Below the pieces are notes generated by a model, which was not told the DNA's origin, did not search any database, and saw only the letters and a program-made list of their open reading frames with translations. Below are positions 37,093 through 45,620 of a stretch of DNA of 64,000 bases, piece by piece. The translations under genes were made by a program, and so were the position numbers. This stretch comes from Prochlorococcus sp. AG-402-M18 (GTDB taxonomy: Bacteria > Cyanobacteriota > Cyanobacteriia > PCC-6307 > Cyanobiaceae): NCBI GenBank assembly GCA_003216595.1, contig QCIQ01000002.1, positions 1-64,000 on the forward strand, in the 5' to 3' direction. Every line of letters begins with the position of its first letter. Positions within the stretch are counted from its first letter, which is position 1.

Positions 37093-37329
37093 ATGGAAAC
37101 CTCGACTACTGATCCAACCTTATTGATGCTCATAGGAGGAATAGTTGTTTTACTAGCTGGCTCAGTAGCCTATGGAGTTTATTCGACATTCGGTTCAGGC
37201 TCAAAGGAGCTAAGAGATACTATTGATGAACACGCAAAAATGCATGAATTAGGTATTGCTCATGGACATGGTGGAAGTTCAGAGGCATATGAGATGTCTG
37301 GAAAACTTCAAAAGGATCAAATTTCATAA
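37093..37329 (+). CDS. PsbN-like protein with an extended C-terminal tail
   Basis: The first half resembles PsbN, a thylakoid protein needed for photosystem II assembly: an METS start, one helix at about 9-31, then YSTFGSGSKELRD. True PsbN is about 43-46 aa and ends soon after SKELRDPFEEHED; this protein is 78 aa. It carries a further tail with EHAKMHELGIAHGHGG, rich in His and acidic residues. ATG start. It lies 165 bp before a NicO-type metal transporter. It could be a paralogue of PsbN or an unrelated small membrane protein; I favour paralogue at moderate confidence. Confidence 0.65.
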   Translation: METSTTDPTLLMLIGGIVVLLAGSVAYGVYSTFGSGSKELRDTIDEHAKMHELGIAHGHGGSSEAYEMSGKLQKDQIS

Positions 37330-37493
37330 AAAAAACTAGAATTTATCCAAATTTTGATGAAACTTTTTTATAAAAAAATTTCATCAAGAAAATAATTTAC
37401 TCGAATGTCATTTTGATGGATTAAGGTTAGTAAATTGATCAATTGGATGTAGCCTTTATATCTCATGAGAAAATATTCATCTAAGCAATTTTC

Positions 37494-38162
37494 ATGTTGA
37501 TAAGTACATTGACTGGATTTGCCGCTGGGGCAGTTCATGTAGTTAGCGGAGCTGATCATATGGTCGCAATGGCTCCTTCCTCATTGCGAAAGCCCCAAGT
37601 AGCTTTAATTGATGGGTTGGCATGGGGGATTGGGCACTCAGCAGGGGTTCTCATCCTTTCAATATTAGGGATTTTAGCTAAGGATTTAATTAACATTGAA
37701 TTAATGTCTTCTTATGCAGAGTTTCTTGTTGGTATAAGCCTTTTGATTGTGGGTTTCCTAGCTATTAGGACTTCCTTGAAAGTAAATATTCACATGCATC
37801 AGCATATGCATGGAGAAGAAAAGACTCATAAACATTTTCATTTCCATTCACCTGGAAATAAACTTCAAAAAAGACATACTCATGCCGCAACGGGTTTAGG
37901 AGTTTTGCATGGGTTTGCTGGCGCTAGTCATTTGGTTGCTGTTGTGCCTGCATTAGCATTACCTTTGTTTGGAGCATTGGCTTATCTATTTGCATATTTA
38001 CTTGGATCAGTCTTCGCAATGGGATGCGTTGTTTTAGGTATATCTTTTGCAGCGAGTAAAGCGAATAAAATGTTTTATCCTTTCTTGATGCGATCAATAG
38101 GAGCACTATCAATAGTGACAGGGATATTTTGGCTTCAAAAGACTTCTATCCTAACTATTTAA
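37494..38162 (+). CDS. NicO/UreH-type nickel or cobalt transporter
   Basis: Inner-membrane uptake or efflux protein of 222 aa with about six helices. Seen: the first-helix metal motif HVVSGADH (His15, Asp21, His22), a His-rich loop (HMHQHMHGEEKTHKHFHFHS around 98-117) and a second LHGFAGASHLVAV motif in the second half, as in the NicO/UreH group. Nickel would serve Ni-superoxide dismutase or urease, and cobalt the cobalamin path (cobI, cobT in this window); the metal cannot be told. ATG start. Confidence 0.85.
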   Translation: MLISTLTGFAAGAVHVVSGADHMVAMAPSSLRKPQVALIDGLAWGIGHSAGVLILSILGILAKDLINIELMSSYAEFLVGISLLIVGFLAIRTSLKVNIHMHQHMHGEEKTHKHFHFHSPGNKLQKRHTHAATGLGVLHGFAGASHLVAVVPALALPLFGALAYLFAYLLGSVFAMGCVVLGISFAASKANKMFYPFLMRSIGALSIVTGIFWLQKTSILTI

Positions 38163-38174
38163 AAATCTTGCTTT

Positions 38175-38309
38175 ATGAATTACACAGCTAGCCTTGTTGC
38201 TTTGGGTGGCTTCTTTTTATGGGTTGTTATTGCGACACTGATATGGGCAAGAAGAATGAGGAAACTTAAAAAAGAATATTCTTTAAATAAATCAAAATTC
38301 AAAAATTAA
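38175..38309 (+). CDS. Small single-helix membrane protein (44 aa)
   Basis: Seen: ATG start, one helix (ASLVALGGFFLWVVIATLIW) and a strongly basic C-terminal tail with ARRMRKLKKEY. It lies 12 bp after the stop of the NicO-type transporter, so it may be co-transcribed and a small partner. No family recognised. Confidence 0.6.
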   Translation: MNYTASLVALGGFFLWVVIATLIWARRMRKLKKEYSLNKSKFKN

Positions 38310-38398
38310 TTGATACATCATTTTTCATCTTTAGATACATATTTACCAGTGAAAATGATTAAAGATTATGTATGATTATTCAACTATAAATAAGATTG

Positions 38399-38659
38399 AT
38401 GAAAGGTGTTTTGTTTTTCTTAGGTTCGATCTTTAGATGGCCTGTCCAAAATACTAAAGGATTTTTGATTCTTCATATTTATCTTTTAAGCATATATGGA
38501 ATAACTTTTTTGCTAAGAAAGGTAGGTTTAGAAGTCTCCAACCTTATTTTCACAGTTGGCCTAATGGCCCCAATAGGTTATCTCATCCATAATGGTCTCC
38601 CTTTAGATTGTCTTAATTATAAATCTGCAATTAAAAGGGAATTAGGTTCTCTAAATTAA
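38399..38659 (+). CDS. Small membrane protein, hypothetical
   Basis: 86 aa from the ATG at 38399 (a TTG lies 3 bp before). Two hydrophobic stretches (ILHIYLLSIYGITFLL and LIFTVGLMAPIGYLI) suggest two membrane helices with a basic N-terminus. No motif recognised. Between the NicO cluster and the divergent nfu gene. Confidence 0.55.
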   Translation: MKGVLFFLGSIFRWPVQNTKGFLILHIYLLSIYGITFLLRKVGLEVSNLIFTVGLMAPIGYLIHNGLPLDCLNYKSAIKRELGSLN

Positions 38660-38687
38660 ATAATAAAGGTTAATTATTAAAGTTAAT

Positions 38688-38933
38688 TTATAAAACTTGT
38701 ATTACCTCGCTAACCTCTGGAATCATTTCCCTTAGTTTTCTTTCAATACCCATTTTTAGAGTCATTGTGCTACTTGGGCAACTTCCGCAAGCACCCTGAA
38801 GTCTAACTTTGACGATTGGTCCATCTATTTCAGCTATCTCTACATTCCCTCCATCAGCCATGAGAAATGGCCTTAATTCATCAAGAACCTTTTCAACGTT
38901 TTCTTTTGTAAGTGCAAGAGTTTCGTCGCTCAT
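38688..38933 (-). CDS. NifU-like iron-sulfur scaffold (Nfu)
   Basis: Carries or transfers Fe-S clusters. Seen: [40 protein letters not shown] with Cys49 and Cys52 forming the cluster-binding CxxC, and [13 protein letters not shown]. 81 aa is the stand-alone Nfu domain. ATG start. Divergent from mqo by about 40 bp. In cyanobacteria this protein supplies clusters to photosystem I among others. Confidence 0.95.
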   Translation of the reverse strand: MSDETLALTKENVEKVLDELRPFLMADGGNVEIAEIDGPIVKVRLQGACGSCPSSTMTLKMGIERKLREMIPEVSEVIQVL

Positions 38934-38971
38934 TTCGGTTTACTTAATTTAATTTTGCTTAGCTTAGTTAA

Positions 38972-40498
38972 TTGCAGGATAGTCTGTATGTAATCTTGAT
39001 AAAGATTTTGTCTAATACCACTGCCTCAGAGTCAGAAAATACTTATGACGCAATATTAGTAGGTGCAGGAATTATGAGCTCAACTCTTGCAGTGCTACTG
39101 CATGAGCTTGAACCAGATATACGATTGCTGGTTGTTGAAAGATTATCTTCTGCTGGTTTGGAAAGTAGCTGCGCCATGAATAATGCTGGAACAGGACATG
39201 CAGCTAATTGTGAGCTGAATTACACTCCAATCCAAGAGGATGGCTCTTTTATTACTACCAAAGCTTTTGAAATAAATAAATCCTTTGAGCAAAGCTTAGA
39301 GTTTTGGGCATCGTTGGCAGAAAAAGGGAAATTAATACCAAAAGTTTTTTTAAATAAGTTGCCACACATCAGCCTTGTCTTTGGAGATAAAGATATTGCT
39401 TTGCTTAAAAAAAGATTTTCTGAACTTAGTTCTCATGCCGCATTTGCTCAAATGGAATTCACTAAGGATCATGGTGAATTAAAAGATTGGATTCCATTGA
39501 TTATGGATGGCAGGAAAACGAGTGAAAAGATTGCTGCCACAAGAGTTCAAAGAGGAACTGATATTGATTTTGGTAATTTAACTCGCTCATATATCAATCA
39601 AATTGAAGGGGCAAAATCTATTGAGATTAACTACTCTACTAATGTTGAAAATCTTGAACAAGATAGAGAAGGAGATTGGTATTTATCTTTAAAAGGAGCA
39701 AAGAAAAATAGAGTTGTTAGATCAAAGTTTGTTTTCCTTGGTGCAGGAGGAGGAGCTTTATCCCTTTTGCAAAAATCGGGAATTCCAGAGGGATTGTCCT
39801 ATGCAGGGTTTCCTGTCAGTGGCAAATGGTTGATTTGTGATGAGGAGAAATCAACAAAAACACATAATGCAAAGGTTTATGGAAAAGCAGCAGTTGGAGC
39901 ACCACCAATGTCTGTCCCACACTTAGATACAAGATGGATGGATGGAAAAAGATCTCTTTTGTTTGGTCCTTTTGCAGGATTTAGTTCAAATTTTTTAAAA
40001 TATGGATCAAAATTGGATTTGTTTAAATCCATCAAAACAACTAATGTTTTCTCTATGTTGCAAGCAGGATTAGACAATATAGATCTAGGAAAATACTTAT
40101 TAAGTCAATTAATACAAACAAATGAGGATCGAATAGAAACTTTAAAAATATTTCTGCCTCAGGTTTTACCTGAAAACTGGAAGCTTTCAATTGCAGGGCA
40201 GAGAGTTCAAATAATTAAACAAACATCTAAAGGTGGTGTTTTGAAAATGGGGACAGAAGTTGTTACTTCATCAGATGGATCTTTAGCTGCTTTGCTTGGT
40301 GCTTCTCCTGGCGCAAGCACAGCAGTAACAATTATGATTGAAGTCTTAAATCGGTGCTGGCAGGAAAAAATGAAATCAAGTAAATGGAAAAATAAAATGT
40401 TAGAGCTTTTTCCCAGTATTGGGACTGATATTAATTCAAACCAAGAAGCACTTTTGGCAATTCGCAAAAGAAACGATTTCTTACTTAAATTAATTTAA
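38972..40498 (+). CDS. mqo: Malate:quinone oxidoreductase
   Basis: Membrane-peripheral FAD enzyme oxidising malate to oxaloacetate and reducing quinone. Seen: the FAD loop DAILVGAGIMSSTLAVLL (from about residue 25), ESSCAMNNAGTGHAANCELNY, RVQRGTDIDFGNL, GKWLICDEEK, and LLGASPGASTAVTIM at the end. 508 aa. TTG start; the first 20 residues look disordered. Together with NdhB and CtaDE it belongs to the respiratory chain. Confidence 0.95.
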   Translation: MQDSLYVILIKILSNTTASESENTYDAILVGAGIMSSTLAVLLHELEPDIRLLVVERLSSAGLESSCAMNNAGTGHAANCELNYTPIQEDGSFITTKAFEINKSFEQSLEFWASLAEKGKLIPKVFLNKLPHISLVFGDKDIALLKKRFSELSSHAAFAQMEFTKDHGELKDWIPLIMDGRKTSEKIAATRVQRGTDIDFGNLTRSYINQIEGAKSIEINYSTNVENLEQDREGDWYLSLKGAKKNRVVRSKFVFLGAGGGALSLLQKSGIPEGLSYAGFPVSGKWLICDEEKSTKTHNAKVYGKAAVGAPPMSVPHLDTRWMDGKRSLLFGPFAGFSSNFLKYGSKLDLFKSIKTTNVFSMLQAGLDNIDLGKYLLSQLIQTNEDRIETLKIFLPQVLPENWKLSIAGQRVQIIKQTSKGGVLKMGTEVVTSSDGSLAALLGASPGASTAVTIMIEVLNRCWQEKMKSSKWKNKMLELFPSIGTDINSNQEALLAIRKRNDFLLKLI

Positions 40499-40582
40499 AA
40501 CTTTATTACTGGTGAGTTATATTTAATCTTTATTCAGAGTTGAATTGATAAATGAAAATCTTGTTCCTTTGATTGCTTGCAT

Positions 40583-42394
40583 ATGACTAATGTGCCTATT
40601 TCTCGTCTGAGGAACTTCTGCATTATTGCTCATATTGACCATGGTAAATCAACCTTGGCAGATAGGCTTCTTCAGGACACTGGCACTGTCTCCTCTAGAG
40701 ACATGCAAGAACAATTCTTGGACAATATGGACCTTGAGAGAGAGAGAGGAATAACTATAAAATTACAGGCTGCGCGAATGAATTATAAAGCGGATGATGG
40801 AGAGGAATATGTCCTGAATTTGATTGATACTCCTGGTCATGTTGACTTTTCTTATGAGGTGAGTAGATCATTGCAGGCTTGTGAAGGTGCCTTGCTGGTT
40901 GTTGATGCTAGTCAAGGAGTTGAAGCTCAAACTTTGGCCAATGTTTATCTTGCCTTGGAAAATGATTTAGAAATTATTCCTGTTCTAAATAAAGTTGATT
41001 TACCTGGTGCTGATCCTGAGAAAATCAAAAATGAAATTGAATCAATTATTGGTTTAGATACATCTAATGCAATTTCCTGTTCTGCTAAAACAGGGGTTGG
41101 TATCCCAGAAATACTTCAAGCAGTAGTAGATAGAATACCTTCTCCGAAAGATAATGCTGATCAAGCTACTAAAGCACTTATTTTTGATTCTTATTACGAT
41201 CCTTACAGAGGGGTGATTGTCTATTTCAGAATCATGAGTGGTGGCATAAGTAAGAAAGACAAGGTTTTACTTATGGCTAGTAAAAAAAGTTATGAGTTAG
41301 ATGAAATAGGTATAATGGCTCCGGATCAAGTAAAAGTAAATTCTCTTCATGCAGGTGAAGTTGGATATTTAGCTGCATCAATCAAAGCAGTTGCTGATGC
41401 AAGAGTCGGGGATACGATTACGTTGCAGGATAGACCCGCTGAAGAAGCTTTACCAGGTTATACCGAAGCCAAGCCAATGGTTTTTTGTGGGTTGTTCCCA
41501 ACTGATGCAGATCAATATCCAGATTTAAGAGAGGCTCTAGATAAATTACAGCTATCCGATGCTGCATTGAAATATGAACCTGAAACAAGTAGTGCAATGG
41601 GATTTGGCTTCCGTTGTGGCTTTTTAGGTTTATTACATATGGAAATTGTTCAAGAGCGTTTAGAACGCGAATATGATTTGGATTTAATTGTTACTGCACC
41701 CTCAGTTATTTATAAGGTGAAAATGGTTGATGGAGAAGTTTTGATGATCGATAATCCCGCTACCCTTCCAGACCCTCAAAAACGTGAAACCATAGAAGAA
41801 CCTTACGTTCGAATGGAAATTTATGCTCCTAATGATTACAACGGAACTTTGATGGGACTATGTCAGGACAGAAGGGGAGACTTTATTGATATGAAGTACA
41901 TAACGACTGATCGAGTAACTCTTATTTATGAAATACCTTTAGCAGAAGTTGTCACTGACTTCTTTGATCAGATGAAAAGTAGAACTAAGGGATACGCTTC
42001 TATGGAATATCACTTGATTGGTTATAGGGAAAATGATTTAGTCAGATTGGACGTCTTAATTAATTCAGAGCGGGCAGATCCTTTAACGACAATTGTTCAT
42101 AAAGATAATGCTTATGGTGTCGGGAAAGGACTTGTTGGGAAATTAAAAGAACTTATTCCAAAACAGCAATTTAAAATTCCTTTACAGGCTTCAATTGGCA
42201 GTCGAATTATTGCAAGTGAAGGTATTAGTGCCTTACGAAAAGATGTTTTGTCTAAATGTTACGGAGGCGATATCTCTAGAAAAAAGAAATTATTGAAGAA
42301 ACAGGCTAAAGGAAAAAAACGAATGAAATCTATGGGGAAAGTAGATGTTCCCCAAGAGGCTTTTATGGCTGTATTGAAATTAAATAATGATTAA
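40583..42394 (+). CDS. lepA: Elongation factor 4 (LepA), back-translocating GTPase
   Basis: Acts on ribosomes under stress or in assembly. Seen: G1 [39 protein letters not shown], the LepA-specific [20 protein letters not shown], and the C-terminal [18 protein letters not shown]. The ATG at 40583 gives 603 aa and the standard [20 protein letters not shown] start; the TTG two codons upstream is unlikely. Confidence 0.97.
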   Translation: MTNVPISRLRNFCIIAHIDHGKSTLADRLLQDTGTVSSRDMQEQFLDNMDLERERGITIKLQAARMNYKADDGEEYVLNLIDTPGHVDFSYEVSRSLQACEGALLVVDASQGVEAQTLANVYLALENDLEIIPVLNKVDLPGADPEKIKNEIESIIGLDTSNAISCSAKTGVGIPEILQAVVDRIPSPKDNADQATKALIFDSYYDPYRGVIVYFRIMSGGISKKDKVLLMASKKSYELDEIGIMAPDQVKVNSLHAGEVGYLAASIKAVADARVGDTITLQDRPAEEALPGYTEAKPMVFCGLFPTDADQYPDLREALDKLQLSDAALKYEPETSSAMGFGFRCGFLGLLHMEIVQERLEREYDLDLIVTAPSVIYKVKMVDGEVLMIDNPATLPDPQKRETIEEPYVRMEIYAPNDYNGTLMGLCQDRRGDFIDMKYITTDRVTLIYEIPLAEVVTDFFDQMKSRTKGYASMEYHLIGYRENDLVRLDVLINSERADPLTTIVHKDNAYGVGKGLVGKLKELIPKQQFKIPLQASIGSRIIASEGISALRKDVLSKCYGGDISRKKKLLKKQAKGKKRMKSMGKVDVPQEAFMAVLKLNND

Positions 42395-42410
42395 TAGATG
42401 TTTTTATGAT

Positions 42411-42578
42411 CTATGTTTGTTTTGTATAGCTTATCTCATTTGAATTGTTTATAAACATTGAGACTTCTTGATCCCCTTTCTCTTTGCTTAGGTTTGTCCA
42501 TATGAAACCTATAATTATTAATGCTGCAATGGTTATTGAGAGCTCCCCTACGGTGAGTCCATCATTTTTTAAATGCAT
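42411..42578 (-). CDS. Small single-helix membrane protein (55 aa)
   Basis: Seen: polar N-terminus, one helix from about residue 10 to 28 (LTVGELSITIAALIIIGFIW), then a charged and Asn/Ser-rich tail. ATG start, no ribosome-binding site apparent. Lies between lepA and an ABC permease on the other strand. The helix with a Gly-Glu start is slightly TatA-like, but the following amphipathic helix is missing, so I do not name it. Confidence 0.5.
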   Translation of the reverse strand: MHLKNDGLTVGELSITIAALIIIGFIWTNLSKEKGDQEVSMFINNSNEISYTKQT

Positions 42579-42669
42579 CTTAAATTGTATGTATTCATTT
42601 ATTTAAGCAATGTTTTTTTTAATTTCTACCTTTTGCCGCTAAATTTAATTAGGTCTTCTTATTTGACTA

Positions 42670-43527
42670 TTGAATCTGAGAGGTTTTTTAAGACGAAAGA
42701 ATTTGTCGACACGGTTATTATTTGCTGGGCTGATAATTCTATTCGTATATATAGGCATCTCTATTTTTATGCCACTATTAATTTCTTTAAAAATTATACC
42801 TAATGGTGAATTTGGGTTAGGGAATCCGATTTTTTCAGCTCCCTCCATAGATCACTGGTGTGGGACAGACCGACTAGGAAGAGATGTTTGTATTAGAACT
42901 TTGGCTGCGAGTGGAGTTGCGTTACAGGTTGTTTTTGTTGCCGTATCTCTTGCAGTTCTCGTAGGAATACCTTTGGGACTTTTGAGTGGCTATATTGGTG
43001 GGCTTTTGGATAGGATTTTAGTTCTTTTTATGGATACTCTTTATACCATTCCTGTCCTACTGCTTTCTGTGGTGATGGCATTTTTACTGGGGAGAGGCAT
43101 ATTGAATGCCTCAATAGCATTGTGTGTCGTTTATATACCTCAATATTTTCGACTTGTCAGAAACCAGACTTCACAGGTTAAATCAGAACTTTATATAGAA
43201 GCAGCAATATCAATGGGAGCTTCCCCTGCTTGGGTAATAAGAAAGTACCTTCTGAAAAATGTCCTTACTTCTGTTCCTGTGGTCTTAACACTTAATGCTG
43301 CAGATGCTGTATTGGTTCTTGGGGGATTGGGATTCCTTGGATTAGGTCTTCCTGAGAATATTCCAGAATGGGGCAGTGATTTGAATATGGCATTAGTTGC
43401 ATTGCCTACTGGTATCTGGTGGACAGCGATCTATCCTGGCATGGCTATGTTCGTTTTAGTGTTGGGTCTGTCTTTTATTGGAGAAGGATTAGAGAAATTT
43501 TTTAGTGAAACTAGTCTGCAGGATTGA
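42670..43527 (+). CDS. ABC transporter permease, DppC/OppC family
   Basis: Inner-membrane subunit of a peptide/nickel-type importer. Seen: six helices, the N-terminal periplasmic loop with SIDHWCGTDRLGRDVCIRTL (family motif HxFGTDxxGRDV), and the cytoplasmic EAA loop YIEAAISMGASPAWVIRKYL. 285 aa, TTG start. The partner permease (DppB type), ATPases and binding protein are not in this window, so it may form a complex with distant genes. Confidence 0.92.
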   Translation: MNLRGFLRRKNLSTRLLFAGLIILFVYIGISIFMPLLISLKIIPNGEFGLGNPIFSAPSIDHWCGTDRLGRDVCIRTLAASGVALQVVFVAVSLAVLVGIPLGLLSGYIGGLLDRILVLFMDTLYTIPVLLLSVVMAFLLGRGILNASIALCVVYIPQYFRLVRNQTSQVKSELYIEAAISMGASPAWVIRKYLLKNVLTSVPVVLTLNAADAVLVLGGLGFLGLGLPENIPEWGSDLNMALVALPTGIWWTAIYPGMAMFVLVLGLSFIGEGLEKFFSETSLQD

Positions 43528-43548
43528 ATCATACTTGAGGTTTGGAAT

Positions 43549-44238
43549 TTAGTACCTCATTTTTTCTGTTCTTGGAAGATTATCTATAATTTCACCTTTT
43601 TCATTAAGTTCTGGATATTTTCTACCTTGGGTTTTACACCATTCGGCAACCTCTGGGTAAGCCCACTCAAAGATCTTTTCTTTGTATGTTTTTTCGCTCA
43701 TACCTTCTCCAGATTCAGGAATTATATCTGCTACTTGTCGTTGTCTTAGCGCTTCAAATAATAATGCCGATGCTGCAACTGAGACATTTAAAGATTCAAC
43801 CATACCTCTCATTGGAATATGAATATGCTCATCCATTAGATTCGCGGCTTCTTTGCTGATACCCCATTTCTCGGCACCTAGTACAAATGCTGTTGGTCCC
43901 TTGAAATTACATTTTCTATAATCAATTGACTTTGGATTCAAGTTTGTACCATACAATTTAAATCCTTTTTCTTTAAGAACTTTTATTGCCTCAGTGGTTT
44001 CTTTATATTGATTTACTTGCACCCATTTTTGACTTCCTTGAGCCGTGCTATTAAATGTTAAAAATTTCTCTTTGTTGAAGATTGCATATGCCTCAAGAAC
44101 ACCAACTGCATCGCAACTTCGTATTATCGCTGAGAGATTATGAGGTTTTTCAACATTCTCAATTAAGACGGTGAGATCGGATATCCTTCTATTTAGTACT
44201 GATTTTATACGTTCAAAACGTCTAGGTAGTAGAGGCAT
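43549..44238 (-). CDS. trmH: SpoU-family rRNA/tRNA 2'-O-ribose methyltransferase (TrmH type)
   Basis: Knotted SPOUT methyltransferase. Seen: the NVEKPHNLSAIIRSCDAVGV start block (motif I), FVLGAEKWGIS (motif II) and IHIPMRGMVESLNVSVAASA (motif III, the knot). 229 aa, with an N-terminal MPLLPRRFERIKSVLNRRI as in TrmH, which methylates G18 of tRNA. ATG start. The strong terminator downstream of the porin gene is 110 bp upstream. Confidence 0.93.
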   Translation of the reverse strand: MPLLPRRFERIKSVLNRRISDLTVLIENVEKPHNLSAIIRSCDAVGVLEAYAIFNKEKFLTFNSTAQGSQKWVQVNQYKETTEAIKVLKEKGFKLYGTNLNPKSIDYRKCNFKGPTAFVLGAEKWGISKEAANLMDEHIHIPMRGMVESLNVSVAASALLFEALRQRQVADIIPESGEGMSEKTYKEKIFEWAYPEVAEWCKTQGRKYPELNEKGEIIDNLPRTEKMRY

Positions 44239-44348
44239 TTTTTATAACTTATGGAACAGTTGGAGCTCTTAGATGATGATAGTGGTATTTATTTCATATA
44301 TAAAAAATACATATCAGTGATTTTAAAGAATATTTGATAAATCTCCAA

Positions 44349-44390
44349 ATAAAAAGCCCCTGACCAAAAATGGTCAGGGGCTTTTTATTT
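44349..44390. terminator. Strong bidirectional terminator after the porin gene
   Basis: AAAAAGCCCCTGACCA, then a 5-nt loop, TGGTCAGGGGCTTTTT: an 11-bp GC-rich stem with an A tract on one side and a T tract on the other. On the minus strand it ends the porin transcript 30 bp after its stop, insulating trmH, which follows on that strand. Confidence 0.95.
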
Positions 44391-44419
44391 AACTAAAAGA
44401 ATTTAGGTTTCTATTAAAT

Positions 44420-45424
44420 TTAGAAGCTAAATGCAGTTTCAAGTACAACACCTGTGTCGTCATCACCAGTACTTGTATCTTCAACAGTGAAGAAACCAGG
44501 AGTAAGTGTAACGTTGTCGTTCAATGAATAAGTGTAAGAAACTTCAAATCCTGTTGAATCTTCAGAATCACTACCATCAACATCAGTTGAGTTGTAAGCA
44601 GCACTTAATGTTCCTGGACCAACTTCGTAGTCAACACCAACGAACAAATCAGTTGCATCAGCACCTGTTTCTGGATCTGTTGTGTCATAAGCAACGCTGA
44701 ATGTTGCATCAATTGACTCTGGGCTGTAGTAGATACCACCACCAAATGTGTCGTATCCATTTGTTCCGCCTTCACCGTCGTTAGAAGCGATTACAAGACC
44801 GCCACCAAAACCGTCGCCGTTATAGCCAAGAGTGAAAGTTGAAACATCATCACCATCATCAGCGCCGATTCCTACTGTAGAAGAAGCACCACCAACAGAA
44901 ACGAAGCTAACAGAAGCAACTACGCCGTTGTCATTAGAGTAAGCAACACCAACTCCAGGACCAGTTTCATTACCAGCCAAAGAATAAGGCATGCTGCCTA
45001 GTCTGAAAGCGTCTGAATAAGCTGAAGTTGTTGCAGCAACAACATCATCCTGATCAACCAAAGGTCCAACAGTTACTGAAAGATCACCTACAGGGAAGTT
45101 ATAAAATAGAGACTGAACATCTAGATCACCTGTTTCAGCACTATCCATGCTTGCAAGTGGGCCACTAGCATTACCAGCTACGATACCTGCAGAGAAAAGG
45201 TCTTCACCAGTGAAGCTAGAATTTACATCTAGAGTATATGCATACTGCATATAAAGCTCTTCTTCTGTATCAGATGAACCGCCATCAGCAACTGAACCAG
45301 TTGTGAAAACAGCAGAACCACCAAGAGTTGTTGTTGATGAAAATGCAGTATCTGCATTAGCTGCAACAGGAGCCATAAGACCCAAAGCTGCTGGAGCTAC
45401 TAATAAACGTGAAAAAAGCTTCAT
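44420..45424 (-). CDS. Outer-membrane porin-like beta-barrel protein
   Basis: Seen: signal peptide with MKLFSRLLVAPAALGLMAPV and cleavage after VAANA; mature protein almost free of Cys and Lys, rich in Thr, Ser, Asp and Gly in alternating hydrophobic strands; and a C-terminal Phe (LETAFSF) typical of BAM-assembled barrels. The ATG at 45424 (334 aa) is chosen because a GAGGA site lies 7 nt upstream; a start 15 bp earlier has no such site. No SLH domain, unlike the classical cyanobacterial Som porins. Strong isolated operon with its own terminator suggests high expression. Confidence 0.85.
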   Translation of the reverse strand: MKLFSRLLVAPAALGLMAPVAANADTAFSSTTTLGGSAVFTTGSVADGGSSDTEEELYMQYAYTLDVNSSFTGEDLFSAGIVAGNASGPLASMDSAETGDLDVQSLFYNFPVGDLSVTVGPLVDQDDVVAATTSAYSDAFRLGSMPYSLAGNETGPGVGVAYSNDNGVVASVSFVSVGGASSTVGIGADDGDDVSTFTLGYNGDGFGGGLVIASNDGEGGTNGYDTFGGGIYYSPESIDATFSVAYDTTDPETGADATDLFVGVDYEVGPGTLSAAYNSTDVDGSDSEDSTGFEVSYTYSLNDNVTLTPGFFTVEDTSTGDDDTGVVLETAFSF

Positions 45425-45620
45425 TGTGTCCTCACACATTAAAGAAGTTGTATCAAATTTAACTTTCTTAAGAGCAGGTTAAAAGTAGCTTATGTTACAC
45501 CTCTTGAGTTGGCCTAGCCCGACTATCCCTTTGAAAGTCACTGCAGTAAAAGACTTTTGAGGGATTTAGAGCTATAATTATTATTGATAAAAAATTTACT
45601 TTGAACTGGATTTTAAATGA

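Noticed and set aside
37330..37493. Checked for a cobalamin or nickel riboswitch before the NicO-type transporter.
   Set aside because: No B12-box, no stacked stems and no terminator fold seen; the stretch is plain AT-rich DNA.
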